Assembly (NCBI RefSeq): GCF_014947265.1
Contig: NZ_JADCNK010000003.1
Location: forward strand, 186,001-250,000
From: Pedobacter sp014947265
Lineage (GTDB): Bacteria > Bacteroidota > Bacteroidia > Sphingobacteriales > Sphingobacteriaceae
DNA: 64,000 bases
Reading direction: 5' to 3'
In this document: piece by piece, positions 27,271-35,027 of the stretch
Numbering within the stretch: the stretch's first letter is position 1
How the letters are laid out: each line of letters opens with the position of its first letter
Made by a program: the position numbers and the translations under genes
The notes under the pieces: generated by a model
What the model was told of the DNA's origin: nothing
Databases searched by the model: none
The model's input: only the letters and a program-made list of their open reading frames with translations

Positions 27271-27556
27271 CTAGCGCAAGTCCAATGGCATTAAGTTAAG
27301 CCATACGGCACAAGAAAATAATTTAACCACAGATAGGAAGGATGCACACAGATTTGAAAATCGGTGTTTATCTGTGCTCATCTGTGGTTAAAAACCCTTA
27401 ACTTAATGACATTGAGCGCAAGTCTTAGTGTGCTGGTGATGGGTTGGCTAACTTGTGCTTTCAGTGCATCTTAACTAATTGAGATATTTAATGTATTGAT
27501 TTAACGAAAGCACAAGTCAGGCGACGGCTAAGGCCCTCGGCACTAAGACTTGCGCT
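27271..27556. mobile_element. MITE-like family copy A (interrupted by another element)
   Basis: The intact right portion runs from AGCGCAAGTCTTAGTG (27415-27430) to CACTAAGACTTGCGCT (27541-27556), perfect 16-bp terminal inverted repeats. An inner perfect 12-bp pair is ACTTGTGCTTTC/GAAAGCACAAGT. Related copies lie at 30603-30759 and 33224-33380. The left tip CTAGCGCAAGTC (27271-27282) is separated from the rest by a 132-bp insertion flanked by a duplicated AGCGCAAGTC. No coding capacity. Confidence 0.75.
27283..27414. mobile_element. 132-bp MITE-like insertion with 10-bp target duplication
   Basis: The ends CAATGGCATTAAGTTAAG (27283-27300) and CTTAACTTAATGACATTG (27397-27414) are 18-bp inverted repeats with one mismatch. 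The element is flanked by identical AGCGCAAGTC (27273-27282 and 27415-27424), as expected for a 10-bp target-site duplication. Inside, TTTAACCACAGAT (27322-27334) and ATCTGTGGTTAAA (27380-27392) form another perfect palindrome. It has no coding capacity and would need a transposase from elsewhere. Confidence 0.75.
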
Positions 27557-27797
27557 AGAATGGAACTATTAGGTATGTTTAATAAGGAGGTTGAGTTTTT
27601 GATCATTGCTGGCATTAAATCCCGAATTTGTGCACCAGCGCATGAAAAACTTGCGTTTAGGAAAAGGAATAAGCTTAAAACACCCATATTTCTATTCATT
27701 GACTTAATATATCACAATTTGCATATTAGCCAGGGTTTAAACGCCCTCACCTGTATTAATTGAATAGGGGAGACCAAAACATACCCATTCAAGCAAA

Positions 27798-29570
27798 TTA
27801 ATCTACTTTAAATGCCACAGCGGTCGCATAAGGCATTTCTGAAGGGCAATTTATAATCAATCCATCATTCTGTTGTTTCCACTCCAGTTTACCCTTATAT
27901 CCTACCAAGCTGACATTTTTGATTGCTTTATTTAAATAGTTCTGCTCCAAACCAAGGGATTTGATTTTTAACTCGGCTCCTTTTTCTGGTGCAGTCATAC
28001 AAAAAGCATAAAGTGACCCATTTTTACCTATCGTAAAACGAAAATCTTCTTTGCTAAATTTGAATTCTGCCTGTTTCTGGCCCAATTTTCCACCAGGTAG
28101 CATTTTTAGCTTACCGTTTTGCTGTTCCCCTTCTCCCGGGATTTTCCAGGACCGGCTTCCGTATACCGCTTCCCCGTTCCTGCGCATCCATATACCTACT
28201 TCTTTAAGCATCTTTAAGCTGCCTTCATCCAATGAACCGTCAGGCAGTAATGAAACACAAAGTGCAGCATTGCCGTCTCTGGCGATTGCCTCAATCACAT
28301 ATCTGATCATCATACCGGAATCATAGGTAAAGTTGGGTGCATAATACCAATCTCCAACAGGCGCTTCTGCAATCCAGGGCTGATTTGTTTTGATGTTTTC
28401 CGGAACAGCGAATTCCTCTGTAGTAACTATACCGCTGGTTTTGTCACGGAACTTGACAATACTGAAGGTATTCACCTTTCCACGATGCGCCAGGGTTCTG
28501 TTGTAGTAGTCTGCAATTACGCTCTGCATAGCATCAGCCTTATAACCGGTACCTGTACCATTACCCGTAAAAGGGCCCTGTACCGTGCCATCTGTATAAA
28601 TAAAGTCAGGATCATAGTGTTCTACCACATCCATCATGCGCATTGCCCAATTTGTTGCATACCATTTCGCATAATCCAGGTGTTTGCTGAATATTCCCGG
28701 CGAAGGCGGCGACGAGCGACTGTGCGATTTTTCTGCCACCCCCTTGTATTCACGCAAGTCAATTCCATAAAGCATGCGTGGATCGTAACCCTCCCACCAT
28801 TTGCCTTTTCCATCTGCAAGCGTAAGATTACCATCGTAAGGGATTCCTTTTTTTGCACCTTCAGTATCGCTGCCGAATGCTGTTTGCCACCACCACCAGG
28901 TATATTCGTGATGAAAGGTAACACCATAGCGGATGTTATTTGCACGGCATGCTTTTGCCCATTCCTTTAACAGATCTCGTTTAGGCCCGATATTGACAGA
29001 ATTCCATGGCTGATATTTCGAGTTCCATAAATCATAGTTGTCATGATGTACACCCTGGATCATTAAAAATTTTGCTCCTGCATCTTTATATATTTTAGCC
29101 AGTTTTGCCGGATCCAGCTTTTTAGGGTTCCAATCACGAAGAACTTCTTTGTATCCGGCTTCTGATGGATGGCCATATTTTTCCTGATGTTTTTTATATG
29201 CGGGGGTACCTGGAGTATATAGCCTGCGAGCATACCAATCTCCACTTTCGCCGGATGCCTGTGGCCCAAAATGAACCCAGATGCCAAACTTCGCGTCTCT
29301 TAACCAGGCAGGATCTCCCGGATAATTGGATTCAATAGATTCCCAGGTAGGCTTGAAGGGGCCTGGATAAATGGGTAAATTAAGTTTTACTTCAGAAAAT
29401 GAGTTCCAGTCGCCCATTGGCGTACTATCTATTGCTCCGGGAGGAGGTATCTGTGGTATTGGAGTGACTGCCTTTACAGCACTTTTTTTATTTGTTGATT
29501 GTGCCCGTATTGTTGTAAAACAAAGTAAAATAATAGCAAAGCAGACACAGGCTTTTAAAATTTTCATCAT
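27798..29570 (-). CDS. Exported alpha-L-fucosidase (GH29)
   Basis: The 590-residue protein has a signal peptide (ACVCFAIILLCFTTIRAQ). It carries the GH29 landmarks WLRDAKFGIWVHFGPQASG, a KFLMIQGVHHDNYDLWNSKY block, and YGVTFHHEYTWWW. The likely catalytic nucleophile is D327 in PDFIYTDGTVQGPF, after which comes the usual W..E-containing part. The C-terminal domain is beta-rich (GKNGSLYAFCMTAPEKGAEL). The expected reaction is hydrolysis of terminal alpha-L-fucose from glycans in the periplasm or outside. No SusC/SusD pair is adjacent, so it is not in a typical polysaccharide locus here. It stands alone. Confidence 0.92.
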   Translation of the reverse strand: MMKILKACVCFAIILLCFTTIRAQSTNKKSAVKAVTPIPQIPPPGAIDSTPMGDWNSFSEVKLNLPIYPGPFKPTWESIESNYPGDPAWLRDAKFGIWVHFGPQASGESGDWYARRLYTPGTPAYKKHQEKYGHPSEAGYKEVLRDWNPKKLDPAKLAKIYKDAGAKFLMIQGVHHDNYDLWNSKYQPWNSVNIGPKRDLLKEWAKACRANNIRYGVTFHHEYTWWWWQTAFGSDTEGAKKGIPYDGNLTLADGKGKWWEGYDPRMLYGIDLREYKGVAEKSHSRSSPPSPGIFSKHLDYAKWYATNWAMRMMDVVEHYDPDFIYTDGTVQGPFTGNGTGTGYKADAMQSVIADYYNRTLAHRGKVNTFSIVKFRDKTSGIVTTEEFAVPENIKTNQPWIAEAPVGDWYYAPNFTYDSGMMIRYVIEAIARDGNAALCVSLLPDGSLDEGSLKMLKEVGIWMRRNGEAVYGSRSWKIPGEGEQQNGKLKMLPGGKLGQKQAEFKFSKEDFRFTIGKNGSLYAFCMTAPEKGAELKIKSLGLEQNYLNKAIKNVSLVGYKGKLEWKQQNDGLIINCPSEMPYATAVAFKVD

Positions 29571-29762
29571 GAATTAAATTAAGATTGTAATCTAATCGAC
29601 TTCAGCAACACAAATGCTGATGAGGTCAAGATTAATAAACTCCAATATAACACTTATTTCTAATCTGTGAAATCAATTGTAATATGATTGCAAGCCTCTT
29701 GTTTGTTTTACGCCTGGAAGATACCTGAAACAGGGGGCTATTTAATTGCCTTCATGATATGA

Positions 29763-30050
29763 TTCATACGTGGGGTACAGGGATGTAGGAACGTTTTTAA
29801 AAGTGCATTAGGAGCCGCAAAAGGATATTCAGTTGCTGGGAATATAGTTGGCGGACTTGGTATTGCGGTTACGGGATTACAATATTTAAATGGAGATATC
29901 ACCGGTACAGAAGCCGCTTTTGACACGGCATTCGGGGTAATAGGCTTTTTAGGGCCAATAGGAGCGGGTGTAAGCGCAACTTATTTTCATGGTAAGATGG
30001 GATATGAGTATTTTAGCGGCAAAAGCGTTTTTGATAAACCAAAAAGATAA
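29763..30050 (+). pseudogene. C-terminal remnant of a polymorphic toxin
   Basis: The open frame without a start codon reads VFKSALGAAKGYSVAGNIVG, then GLGIAVTGLQYLNGDITG, and ends MGYEYFSGKSVFDKPKR with TAA at 30048. Glycine-rich helices followed by GxDxxFGxIGFxGPIGAG and a short KxGYE.. tail are typical of the C-termini of Rhs/polymorphic toxins in Bacteroidota. The large N-terminal part is missing; an in-frame TGA lies at 29760. I infer an orphan toxin tail left by recombination, next to its candidate immunity gene. Confidence 0.6.
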
Positions 30051-30051
30051 T

Positions 30052-30447
30052 ATGAAAATTGTAGTACTAATTTTAAATAGAGTTTATTCTTTTTTAGAGA
30101 AAGTAGGTAATCAGAGTCCGCTTTTAGGTGCCGTAATATTAGTTACAATATTAATTAGTTCGATAATTTTAAGTATTTCGTTATGTGTGTTTGCATTTAA
30201 GGATAAAGCTTTGCATATACGAAGTGGTACATATTTTCTAATAATCTTTGGTGTTTTTATATTGCTATACTTATTTGCAAATAGGTATAAGGAAAAAATT
30301 ACTTCTTACAATATAGGTGTTCAACGCATCAATAATATATATGTTTTGATTATTTATGTTGTTGCTTTAGGAACTTTCATCTTTTTATCAAACATTAACC
30401 GTCAGAAAATATTTAAAGACCGAGGAGCATTGATTAACAGGAAGTAG
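30052..30447 (+). CDS. Candidate immunity membrane protein
   Basis: I choose the ATG at 30052 (MKIVVLILNRVYSFLEKVGN), 1 nt after the toxin-tail stop, rather than the longer frame that overlaps it. The 131-residue product has three hydrophobic segments (AVILVTILISSIILSISLCVF, FLIIFGVFILLYLFA and VLIIYVVALGTFIFL) and a basic end. Tight linkage to a polymorphic-toxin tail and the membrane location suggest an immunity protein against a membrane-acting toxin. This is context-based; no family was recognised. Confidence 0.55.
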   Translation: MKIVVLILNRVYSFLEKVGNQSPLLGAVILVTILISSIILSISLCVFAFKDKALHIRSGTYFLIIFGVFILLYLFANRYKEKITSYNIGVQRINNIYVLIIYVVALGTFIFLSNINRQKIFKDRGALINRK

Positions 30448-30922
30448 CATCTCACGGCTTACAGTTTGATCTTCTTCAAAACATAAACCCGGAGATCCCT
30501 ATAATCCAGCTGTTTTTATGAATGTTAAAAGCTTTTATGACTATATTGATTAACTGCAGGTAGAATATGATAAAAAATCGGTAAATTATAATAATATCCT
30601 TACTAGCGCAAGTCTTAGTGTACGGGGTAATGGGTTGGCCAACTTGTGCTTTCATAAAACCTAACTAATCGGGATTTTTAAAGATTAATACATTGAATTT
30701 AACTAAAGCAGAATTCAGCAGGCAATGGCTTAAGCCCGAGGCGCTAAGACTTGCGCTAGAATATGGTTTTAAAAACCCTTACTAGTGCAAGTCTCCTTTA
30801 GGAGATATTGGAGAAAAAGAAGTACATTTTCCTCGTTAATTGGATCAGCATTTGATGTGAAAGAATAATATCAATGTGGGTGTCCATTTTCACCTTTTTT
30901 TATTACAATCAAATAATCAGAC
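30448..30922. other. Intergenic region with MITE-like copy B
   Basis: The first 150 bp contain a degraded frame (PGDPYNPAVFMNVKSFYDYI), perhaps another toxin-locus remnant. MITE-like copy B follows at 30603-30759. After it, CCTTACTAGTGCAAGTCT at 30779-30796 is a second, truncated left end of the same family. The remaining 120 bp are AT-rich and precede the gene at 30923. Confidence 0.5.
30603..30759. mobile_element. MITE-like family copy B
   Basis: The left end CTAGCGCAAGTCTTAG and right end CTAAGACTTGCGCTAG are perfect 16-bp inverted repeats 157 bp apart. The interior shares GGGTTGGCCAACTTGTGCTTT, then CTAACTAAT, and an AACTAAAGCA..ATTCAGCAGGCAAT block with copy C. Outside the ends, CCTTA on the left and GAATATGGTTTTAAAAAC on the right are also shared with copy C, so the unit may be slightly longer than the inverted repeats. 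Confidence 0.8.
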
Positions 30923-31675
30923 ATGAAAGCTAAGCTTTTTTTATTGGCGACAGCCTTTATATTAATCTCGGTAAAAAGCTTTGCCGGCTGGTACAATACT
31001 TATAATTACACAGGTCTTGTCGGCAGATATCCTGTTACTTTGTCTTTTCAGATAAAAGAAGGCTATTTTGGTGAACCTGCGAAAAAGAGATTTAATGTTA
31101 TCGGCGCATATAAATATGATAAAGTTAATCATCCCATCAGGCTAGAAGGTGTTTTTAACCAAAATACCAAAGCCATAAAAATTTATGAAATAGGGGCAGG
31201 GAACAAGGTTGCTGCAACTTTTTATCTTAATTTTTCACTTCAGCAGCTCACAGGTACCTGGAGCAGTAATACAAGTAAACTAAAGGTAAACCTCCGGCTT
31301 GTAGACCGTCTCAGTGATCGCTCGGACGAATCGTTTGACAATATCCAGATCCTTCAGTATCCTTCTTTAAAGAATTACTATTTTATCGGTATTTATGCCA
31401 AAAAGAGCGAATCAACAGAGGCACACATGCGCGCATTAAAGATCATGGATAAGCGAACGAATAAAACTTTTCAAACGTTTAATTTTGATAATATAGAATC
31501 ACCGACAGGCAACGTCATGACCATCATCTATGATAATATTATGACCGGAAAAGGTAACAGTTTCCTCGTCTCCAATCAGATCGGCAGGGTTGGAGGATAT
31601 CTCAATGTAGACTTTAATGTAAAGGAAAAACAATTTGTTCTAGATCCTGAACCCGTCGCAGAAGGCATAAATTAA
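30923..31675 (+). CDS. Exported hypothetical protein
   Basis: The 250-residue protein has a clear signal peptide (MKAKLFLLATAFILISVKSF, cut near AFAG). The mature part begins with a beta-strand pattern (YNYTGLVGRYPVTLSFQI) typical of small exported Bacteroidota proteins. It continues with alternating strands and charged turns (GAGNKVAATFYLNFSLQQL). I recognise no domain. It is monocistronic, probably periplasmic or outer-membrane associated. Confidence 0.65.
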   Translation: MKAKLFLLATAFILISVKSFAGWYNTYNYTGLVGRYPVTLSFQIKEGYFGEPAKKRFNVIGAYKYDKVNHPIRLEGVFNQNTKAIKIYEIGAGNKVAATFYLNFSLQQLTGTWSSNTSKLKVNLRLVDRLSDRSDESFDNIQILQYPSLKNYYFIGIYAKKSESTEAHMRALKIMDKRTNKTFQTFNFDNIESPTGNVMTIIYDNIMTGKGNSFLVSNQIGRVGGYLNVDFNVKEKQFVLDPEPVAEGIN

Positions 31676-31982
31676 TAACTTAAAAAATCTTTAGTGTAGG
31701 ATGACTATCGAGGATGCACTATGGCTAAAATAGTAATTTACTTACAGCGGTTTTTCGAAAATTTATTTCGCTGCTTAGTAAATAAGGCAATCCTTCATTT
31801 TTGGAACATCATTCATCTTGTTTCTGTTCCATTAATTGATTTAGATTTTTTATTTGCCTGTGATTCATAAGATTTTTAAATTAACTTACCGTTGCTCCAA
31901 ATTTAAATATTGTAGTTTTGTGATACGCAGAAACATATTGTTCGTTTTCTTAACGCCGATAATAAAATCTTAGCCAGAATAA
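31676..31982. other. Intergenic region, nothing distinctive
   Basis: This 307-bp AT-rich stretch lies between the exported hypothetical protein and the AraC-type gene. I see no hairpin with a T tract, no tRNA and no repeat shared with the rest of the window. Confidence 0.4.
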
Positions 31983-32732
31983 TTGATATATAAAGAATTT
32001 CCTCCCGGCCGGTTACTAGCTAAATTTATAAAAAGCTATTGGTGGTTTGATAATTCCACAGCTGAAAAACTGGACTTTACAATTTTGCCTGACGGCTATT
32101 TTGACCTTATCATTTCACTTGAGCGTTACAAACAACAAGAAACTTCGCTGACTGGGTTGTGGACAAAACCAGTGGATGTTTCCATCGAACCTGGCAGACA
32201 ACTTTTTGGGATACGGTTCAAATTATTAGCGGCTGACTACATTTTAAAGCAAAAAATTTCTGCAATTTTAAATAGTGAACAAGTAATGAATAGCGGGTTT
32301 TGGCAATTAGACCAGCTTTCATTCAATAATGTAGAAACAATCATTGAAAAGTTGAATAAAACAATTTTTTCAGCTATATCCGATCAAAAAGGTATTGACA
32401 TTAGAAAGAAGAATTTGTTCAATTTGCTATATCAGACCAATGGCGAACTATCAGTTGATGGATATTCTCAGCACGTATATTGGAGTAGCAGACAGATTAA
32501 TCGTTACTTCCAGGACAGATTTGGTATCCCTTTAAAATTATATTGTAAGATTTTGAAATGTTTCGCATCCTTTTCATCTGTTAAAAAAGGGCAGTTCTTT
32601 CCCGAACAAAATTATTTTGACCAATCACATTTCATTAAAGATATGAAAGAAATTACAGGGAATAATCCAACAAAGCTTTTTGAAAACAAAAACGACCGAT
32701 TTTTACAATTAGCCACGATGGAAGAAAAGTAA
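31983..32732 (+). CDS. AraC-type transcriptional regulator (TTG start)
   Basis: The 249-residue protein starts at TTG; no nearby ATG keeps the N-terminal domain intact. The N-terminus (FPPGRLLAKFIKSYWWFDN ... ILPDGYFDLIISL) is the sensor domain of a common AraC subgroup with IEPGRQLFGIRFK. The C-terminus has the two helix-turn-helix segments: VYWSSRQINRYFQDRFGI, then YFDQSHFIKDMKEITGNNP, the AraC signature. It should bind DNA and control a nearby gene. The VOC-family gene begins 33 bp downstream, so the pair is probably co-transcribed or coupled. Confidence 0.85.
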   Translation: MIYKEFPPGRLLAKFIKSYWWFDNSTAEKLDFTILPDGYFDLIISLERYKQQETSLTGLWTKPVDVSIEPGRQLFGIRFKLLAADYILKQKISAILNSEQVMNSGFWQLDQLSFNNVETIIEKLNKTIFSAISDQKGIDIRKKNLFNLLYQTNGELSVDGYSQHVYWSSRQINRYFQDRFGIPLKLYCKILKCFASFSSVKKGQFFPEQNYFDQSHFIKDMKEITGNNPTKLFENKNDRFLQLATMEEK

Positions 32733-32765
32733 TTTTGTATCATTAAAAAATTAAAGAAAGGCAAA

Positions 32766-33170
32766 ATGAAATTTAGTAACATCAGGCTATTAGTAGACAA
32801 CTTCGATAAATGCTTTACATTTTACAACGACATTCTGGGGTTGGAATGCTCTTGGGGTGGTTTAGGCGACAATTATGCAAATTTCAATATTGGAAGCACC
32901 TCCGTACTTGCTTTGTTTAAAGCTGAGCTTATGAATACTGCTATAAATAAAGTGGTAAACAAAAATGACGCTGTACAAGACAAAACTGTAATTATTTTGC
33001 AGGTAGACAATGTGGATAAGGTGTACTCAGCACTTCGAAATAAGGAAGTGAATTTTTTATCAGAGCCGAAATCGATGTCAGATTGGGGAACCAGAGTTGT
33101 ACACTTCAGAGACCCCGAAGGTAATTTAATCGAGTTATATTCTCAACTGGCAGAAAAAGCTGATGATTAA
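32766..33170 (+). CDS. VOC family (glyoxalase/bleomycin resistance-like) protein
   Basis: The 134-residue protein has the paired beta-alpha-beta-beta-beta units of the vicinal oxygen chelate fold: FSNIRLLVDNFDKCFTFYND at the start and VIILQVDNVDKVYSALRNKE in the second half. It ends with GTRVVHFRDPEGNLIELYSQL, which has the typical DPxGNxIEL metal ligand. Members include glyoxalase I, dioxygenases and antibiotic-binding proteins; the substrate is unknown. It lies 33 bp after the AraC-type gene and may be its target. Confidence 0.88.
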   Translation: MKFSNIRLLVDNFDKCFTFYNDILGLECSWGGLGDNYANFNIGSTSVLALFKAELMNTAINKVVNKNDAVQDKTVIILQVDNVDKVYSALRNKEVNFLSEPKSMSDWGTRVVHFRDPEGNLIELYSQLAEKADD

Positions 33171-33223
33171 CGGTCATTTAATTTACCATGTCTCAAAACG
33201 ATGACGATCCCTGATTACCCTTA

Positions 33224-33380
33224 CTAGCGCAAGTCTTAGTTTGCGGGTAACGGGTTGGCTGACTTGTGCTTTAATAACACCCAACTAATTGAGACTTTTA
33301 GAGGTTAATACATTGCTTTTAACTAAAGCACAATTCAGCAGGCAATTGCTTTAAGCCCGAGGCGCTAAGACTTGCGCCAG
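33224..33380. mobile_element. MITE-like family copy C
   Basis: The left end CTAGCGCAAGTCTTAG and right end CTAAGACTTGCGCCAG are inverted repeats with one mismatch, 157 bp apart, the same length as copy B. The flanks CCCTTA and AATATGTTTTTAAAAAC resemble those of copy B. It lies between the VOC gene and the tRNA-Ser terminator. Confidence 0.8.
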
Positions 33381-33397
33381 AATATGTTTTTAAAAAC

Positions 33398-33432
33398 GAA
33401 AAAAGCCTGAACTCTTATAAGTTCAGGCTTTA
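33398..33432 (-). terminator. Rho-independent terminator of tRNA-Ser
   Basis: On the minus strand AAAGCCTGAACT and AGTTCAGGCTTT form a perfect 11-12 bp stem around a short AT loop, followed by a run of T. It lies 9 nt past the tRNA-Ser 3' end. Confidence 0.9.
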
Positions 33433-33440
33433 ATTTGATG

Positions 33441-33527
33441 CGGAGAGTGGGGGATTCGAACCCGCGGACCCTTTAACAAGTCAACAGTTTTCAAGACTGC
33501 CGCAATCGACCACTCTGCCAACTCTCC
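33441..33527 (-). tRNA. tRNA-Ser (anticodon TGA)
   Basis: The 87-nt gene folds with acceptor GGAGAGT/ACTCTCC and discriminator G. The anticodon stem-loop is CAGTCTTGAAAACTG, giving anticodon TGA. The long variable arm typical of class II tRNAs is present, and the T arm contains GGTTCGAATCC. Length and variable arm identify tRNA-Ser. Confidence 0.95.
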
Positions 33528-33621
33528 GCTGCAAAAGTACAAACTCGGCTTAAAACTGCAAAGTCAGAATGCTTTTTTTTTATATAAACTTGATAATTAC
33601 TTAACACAGAGGGAGAAAAAA

Positions 33622-34611
33622 TTATTTCTTCTGTATATTTTCTTCAATTGGCTCCGATTTTTTGAACAAATTGAAGGTGGGGCGGATAATCTTCACACTT
33701 CTTTTACTCACATCAACGCTGGCATTGAGCTCAAAACCGATCAGTAAAATTAATGAATTGAGGTAAAGCCAGATCATTACTACGATTAATGTTCCGATGG
33801 AACCATACACTTTGTTGTAGGAGGCAAAATGGTTAATGTAGAAAGAAAATCCCCAGATGGTAAGAAAAGCTAGGATAGTAGCCAGCCATGAACCTGCGCT
33901 AAACAAGCGCCATTTTTTGGTATGCGATGGACCGTAACGGTATAAAATAGAAATGGTGATGAAATACAAAATTGCCAATAATGCCCAACGGGTAAATTTA
34001 ATGGTATAAACCAAAAAACTATCTTTTAAGTGCAGTTCGTCGTTAATCTTGTTCAGCAGAACTTCACCCAAGGCCATGGCACTGATGCAGATGATGATCG
34101 AAAAGCAGATAATCACCGTTAGTACAAGCGCAATTAAACGTTGTTTTATCCAGCCCCTGGTTTCGATAATCAATGATGATTTATTAAAAGCCTTCATCAG
34201 GTTTTTAACTCCATTGGTCGCAAAAAACAGTGCTGATAAAAAACCGAAAGATAACAAACCTGTGTTTTGCTTTTTGATGATGTCTTTCAATGTTGTTTCA
34301 AAGGCATCAAAAGCATTGTGGGGCAGTACCAGCTGAATTAAATTTAAAAGCTGATCCTGGAAACCTTTTATTGGTATAAAAGGGATTAAAGTAAACAAGA
34401 AAATAATTCCCGGAAAAATGGCCAGCATAAAACTGTATGCCAAAGATGATGACTTGTTTACCAATGCATCTTTTCCAATTTCACGAAAGAAAAACGTAGC
34501 TACAGTATACAAGGGTAATGGACTAAAACCAGGCAGAATGCATTCTTTCGTCCATTCTATAAATCTAGAATAGAGTTTAAGATGTAATAATTGCCTGTGT
34601 AACCATTCCAT
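33622..34611 (-). CDS. YihY/virulence factor BrkB family membrane protein
   Basis: The 329-residue protein has about six membrane segments, including AYSFMLAIFPGIIFLFTLIP near the N-terminus, LIALVLTVIICFSIIICIS in the middle and TLIVVMIWLYLNSLILLIGF near the C-terminus. The ALVNKSSSLAYSFMLAIFPG and IGTLIVVMIWLYLNSLILL.GFELNA patterns are characteristic of the YihY/BrkB family. The molecular role is not settled in the literature. It is the last gene of a four-gene envelope operon, 8 bp after the thioesterase. Confidence 0.9.
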   Translation of the reverse strand: MEWLHRQLLHLKLYSRFIEWTKECILPGFSPLPLYTVATFFFREIGKDALVNKSSSLAYSFMLAIFPGIIFLFTLIPFIPIKGFQDQLLNLIQLVLPHNAFDAFETTLKDIIKKQNTGLLSFGFLSALFFATNGVKNLMKAFNKSSLIIETRGWIKQRLIALVLTVIICFSIIICISAMALGEVLLNKINDELHLKDSFLVYTIKFTRWALLAILYFITISILYRYGPSHTKKWRLFSAGSWLATILAFLTIWGFSFYINHFASYNKVYGSIGTLIVVMIWLYLNSLILLIGFELNASVDVSKRSVKIIRPTFNLFKKSEPIEENIQKK

Positions 34612-34619
34612 TGTATTGG

Positions 34620-35027
34620 TTAATTAAAAAACACCGATAATTTTTCCATAAAATTTTCGGGTGGATTTGTCGGTTTATTTTTCGCCATATCAACAAAAAC
34701 CAGTGTAGTTGCCCCAATGTTTATGAGTTCTTCTTTTTCGTTATACAGCTCATACTCAAAAAAGATCCTGATGCCTGGTAAAGTTTTGATCATTGTTTTT
34801 ACCGTAATTTCCTGATCGTAAAGGGCAGGTTTAATATATTTGCACTTTAATTCTAAAACTGGCATCATAATGCCATCAGCTTCCATAGAGCTATAGCTCA
34901 TGCCCAAACTACGCAACATTTCTACCCGGCCAACTTCGTAGTATTGTGCGTAATTGCCATAATACATATAGCCCATCTGATCGGTTTCGCCATAACGAAC
35001 CCTGATTTTTGTACTGTGGCTATACAT
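34620..35027 (-). CDS. Acyl-CoA thioesterase (YbgC/4HBT hotdog family)
   Basis: The 135-residue protein is a single hotdog domain: RVRYGETDQMGYMYYGNYAQ with the conserved Asp and Tyr/Asn-containing loop, YEVGRVEMLRSLGMSYSSME, and the second half VKTMIKTLPGIRIFFEYELY. The family hydrolyses acyl-CoA or acyl-ACP thioesters. Its start ATG overlaps the MltG stop by 1 nt and YihY follows after 8 bp, so all are co-transcribed. The role in this operon is unclear; YbgC-like proteins often sit near envelope genes. Confidence 0.9.
   Translation of the reverse strand: MYSHSTKIRVRYGETDQMGYMYYGNYAQYYEVGRVEMLRSLGMSYSSMEADGIMMPVLELKCKYIKPALYDQEITVKTMIKTLPGIRIFFEYELYNEKEELINIGATTLVFVDMAKNKPTNPPENFMEKLSVFFN

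Larger units (their letters stand above)
26979..27797. other. 819-bp intergenic region full of inverted repeats
   Basis: No gene is evident. From left to right it holds the probable control region of the sulfatase unit with the palindrome at 27096-27121. A GGGATAGCAGCGGATACCGG stretch near 27199 is followed by a matching GCGTATGAGCGGATAGCCCG block, a common extragenic relic. Then comes the nested MITE-like composite 27271-27556. The last 240 bp before the fucosidase stop show nothing. Confidence 0.6.

Noticed and set aside
28485..28970. 161-codon plus-strand frame over the fucosidase gene
   Set aside because: Antisense to conserved GH29 motifs; no own homology pattern.
29738..29926. Minus-strand 62-codon frame opposite the toxin tail
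   Set aside because: The plus strand carries the glycine-rich toxin pattern; the minus frame is Pro/Ala-rich shadow.
27271..33380. Possible CRISPR array or integron attC sites
   Set aside because: The repeats are few, long and internally palindromic, with kilobase spacing; they lack the regular spacer pattern of CRISPR and the RYYYAAC/GTTRRRY boxes of attC.
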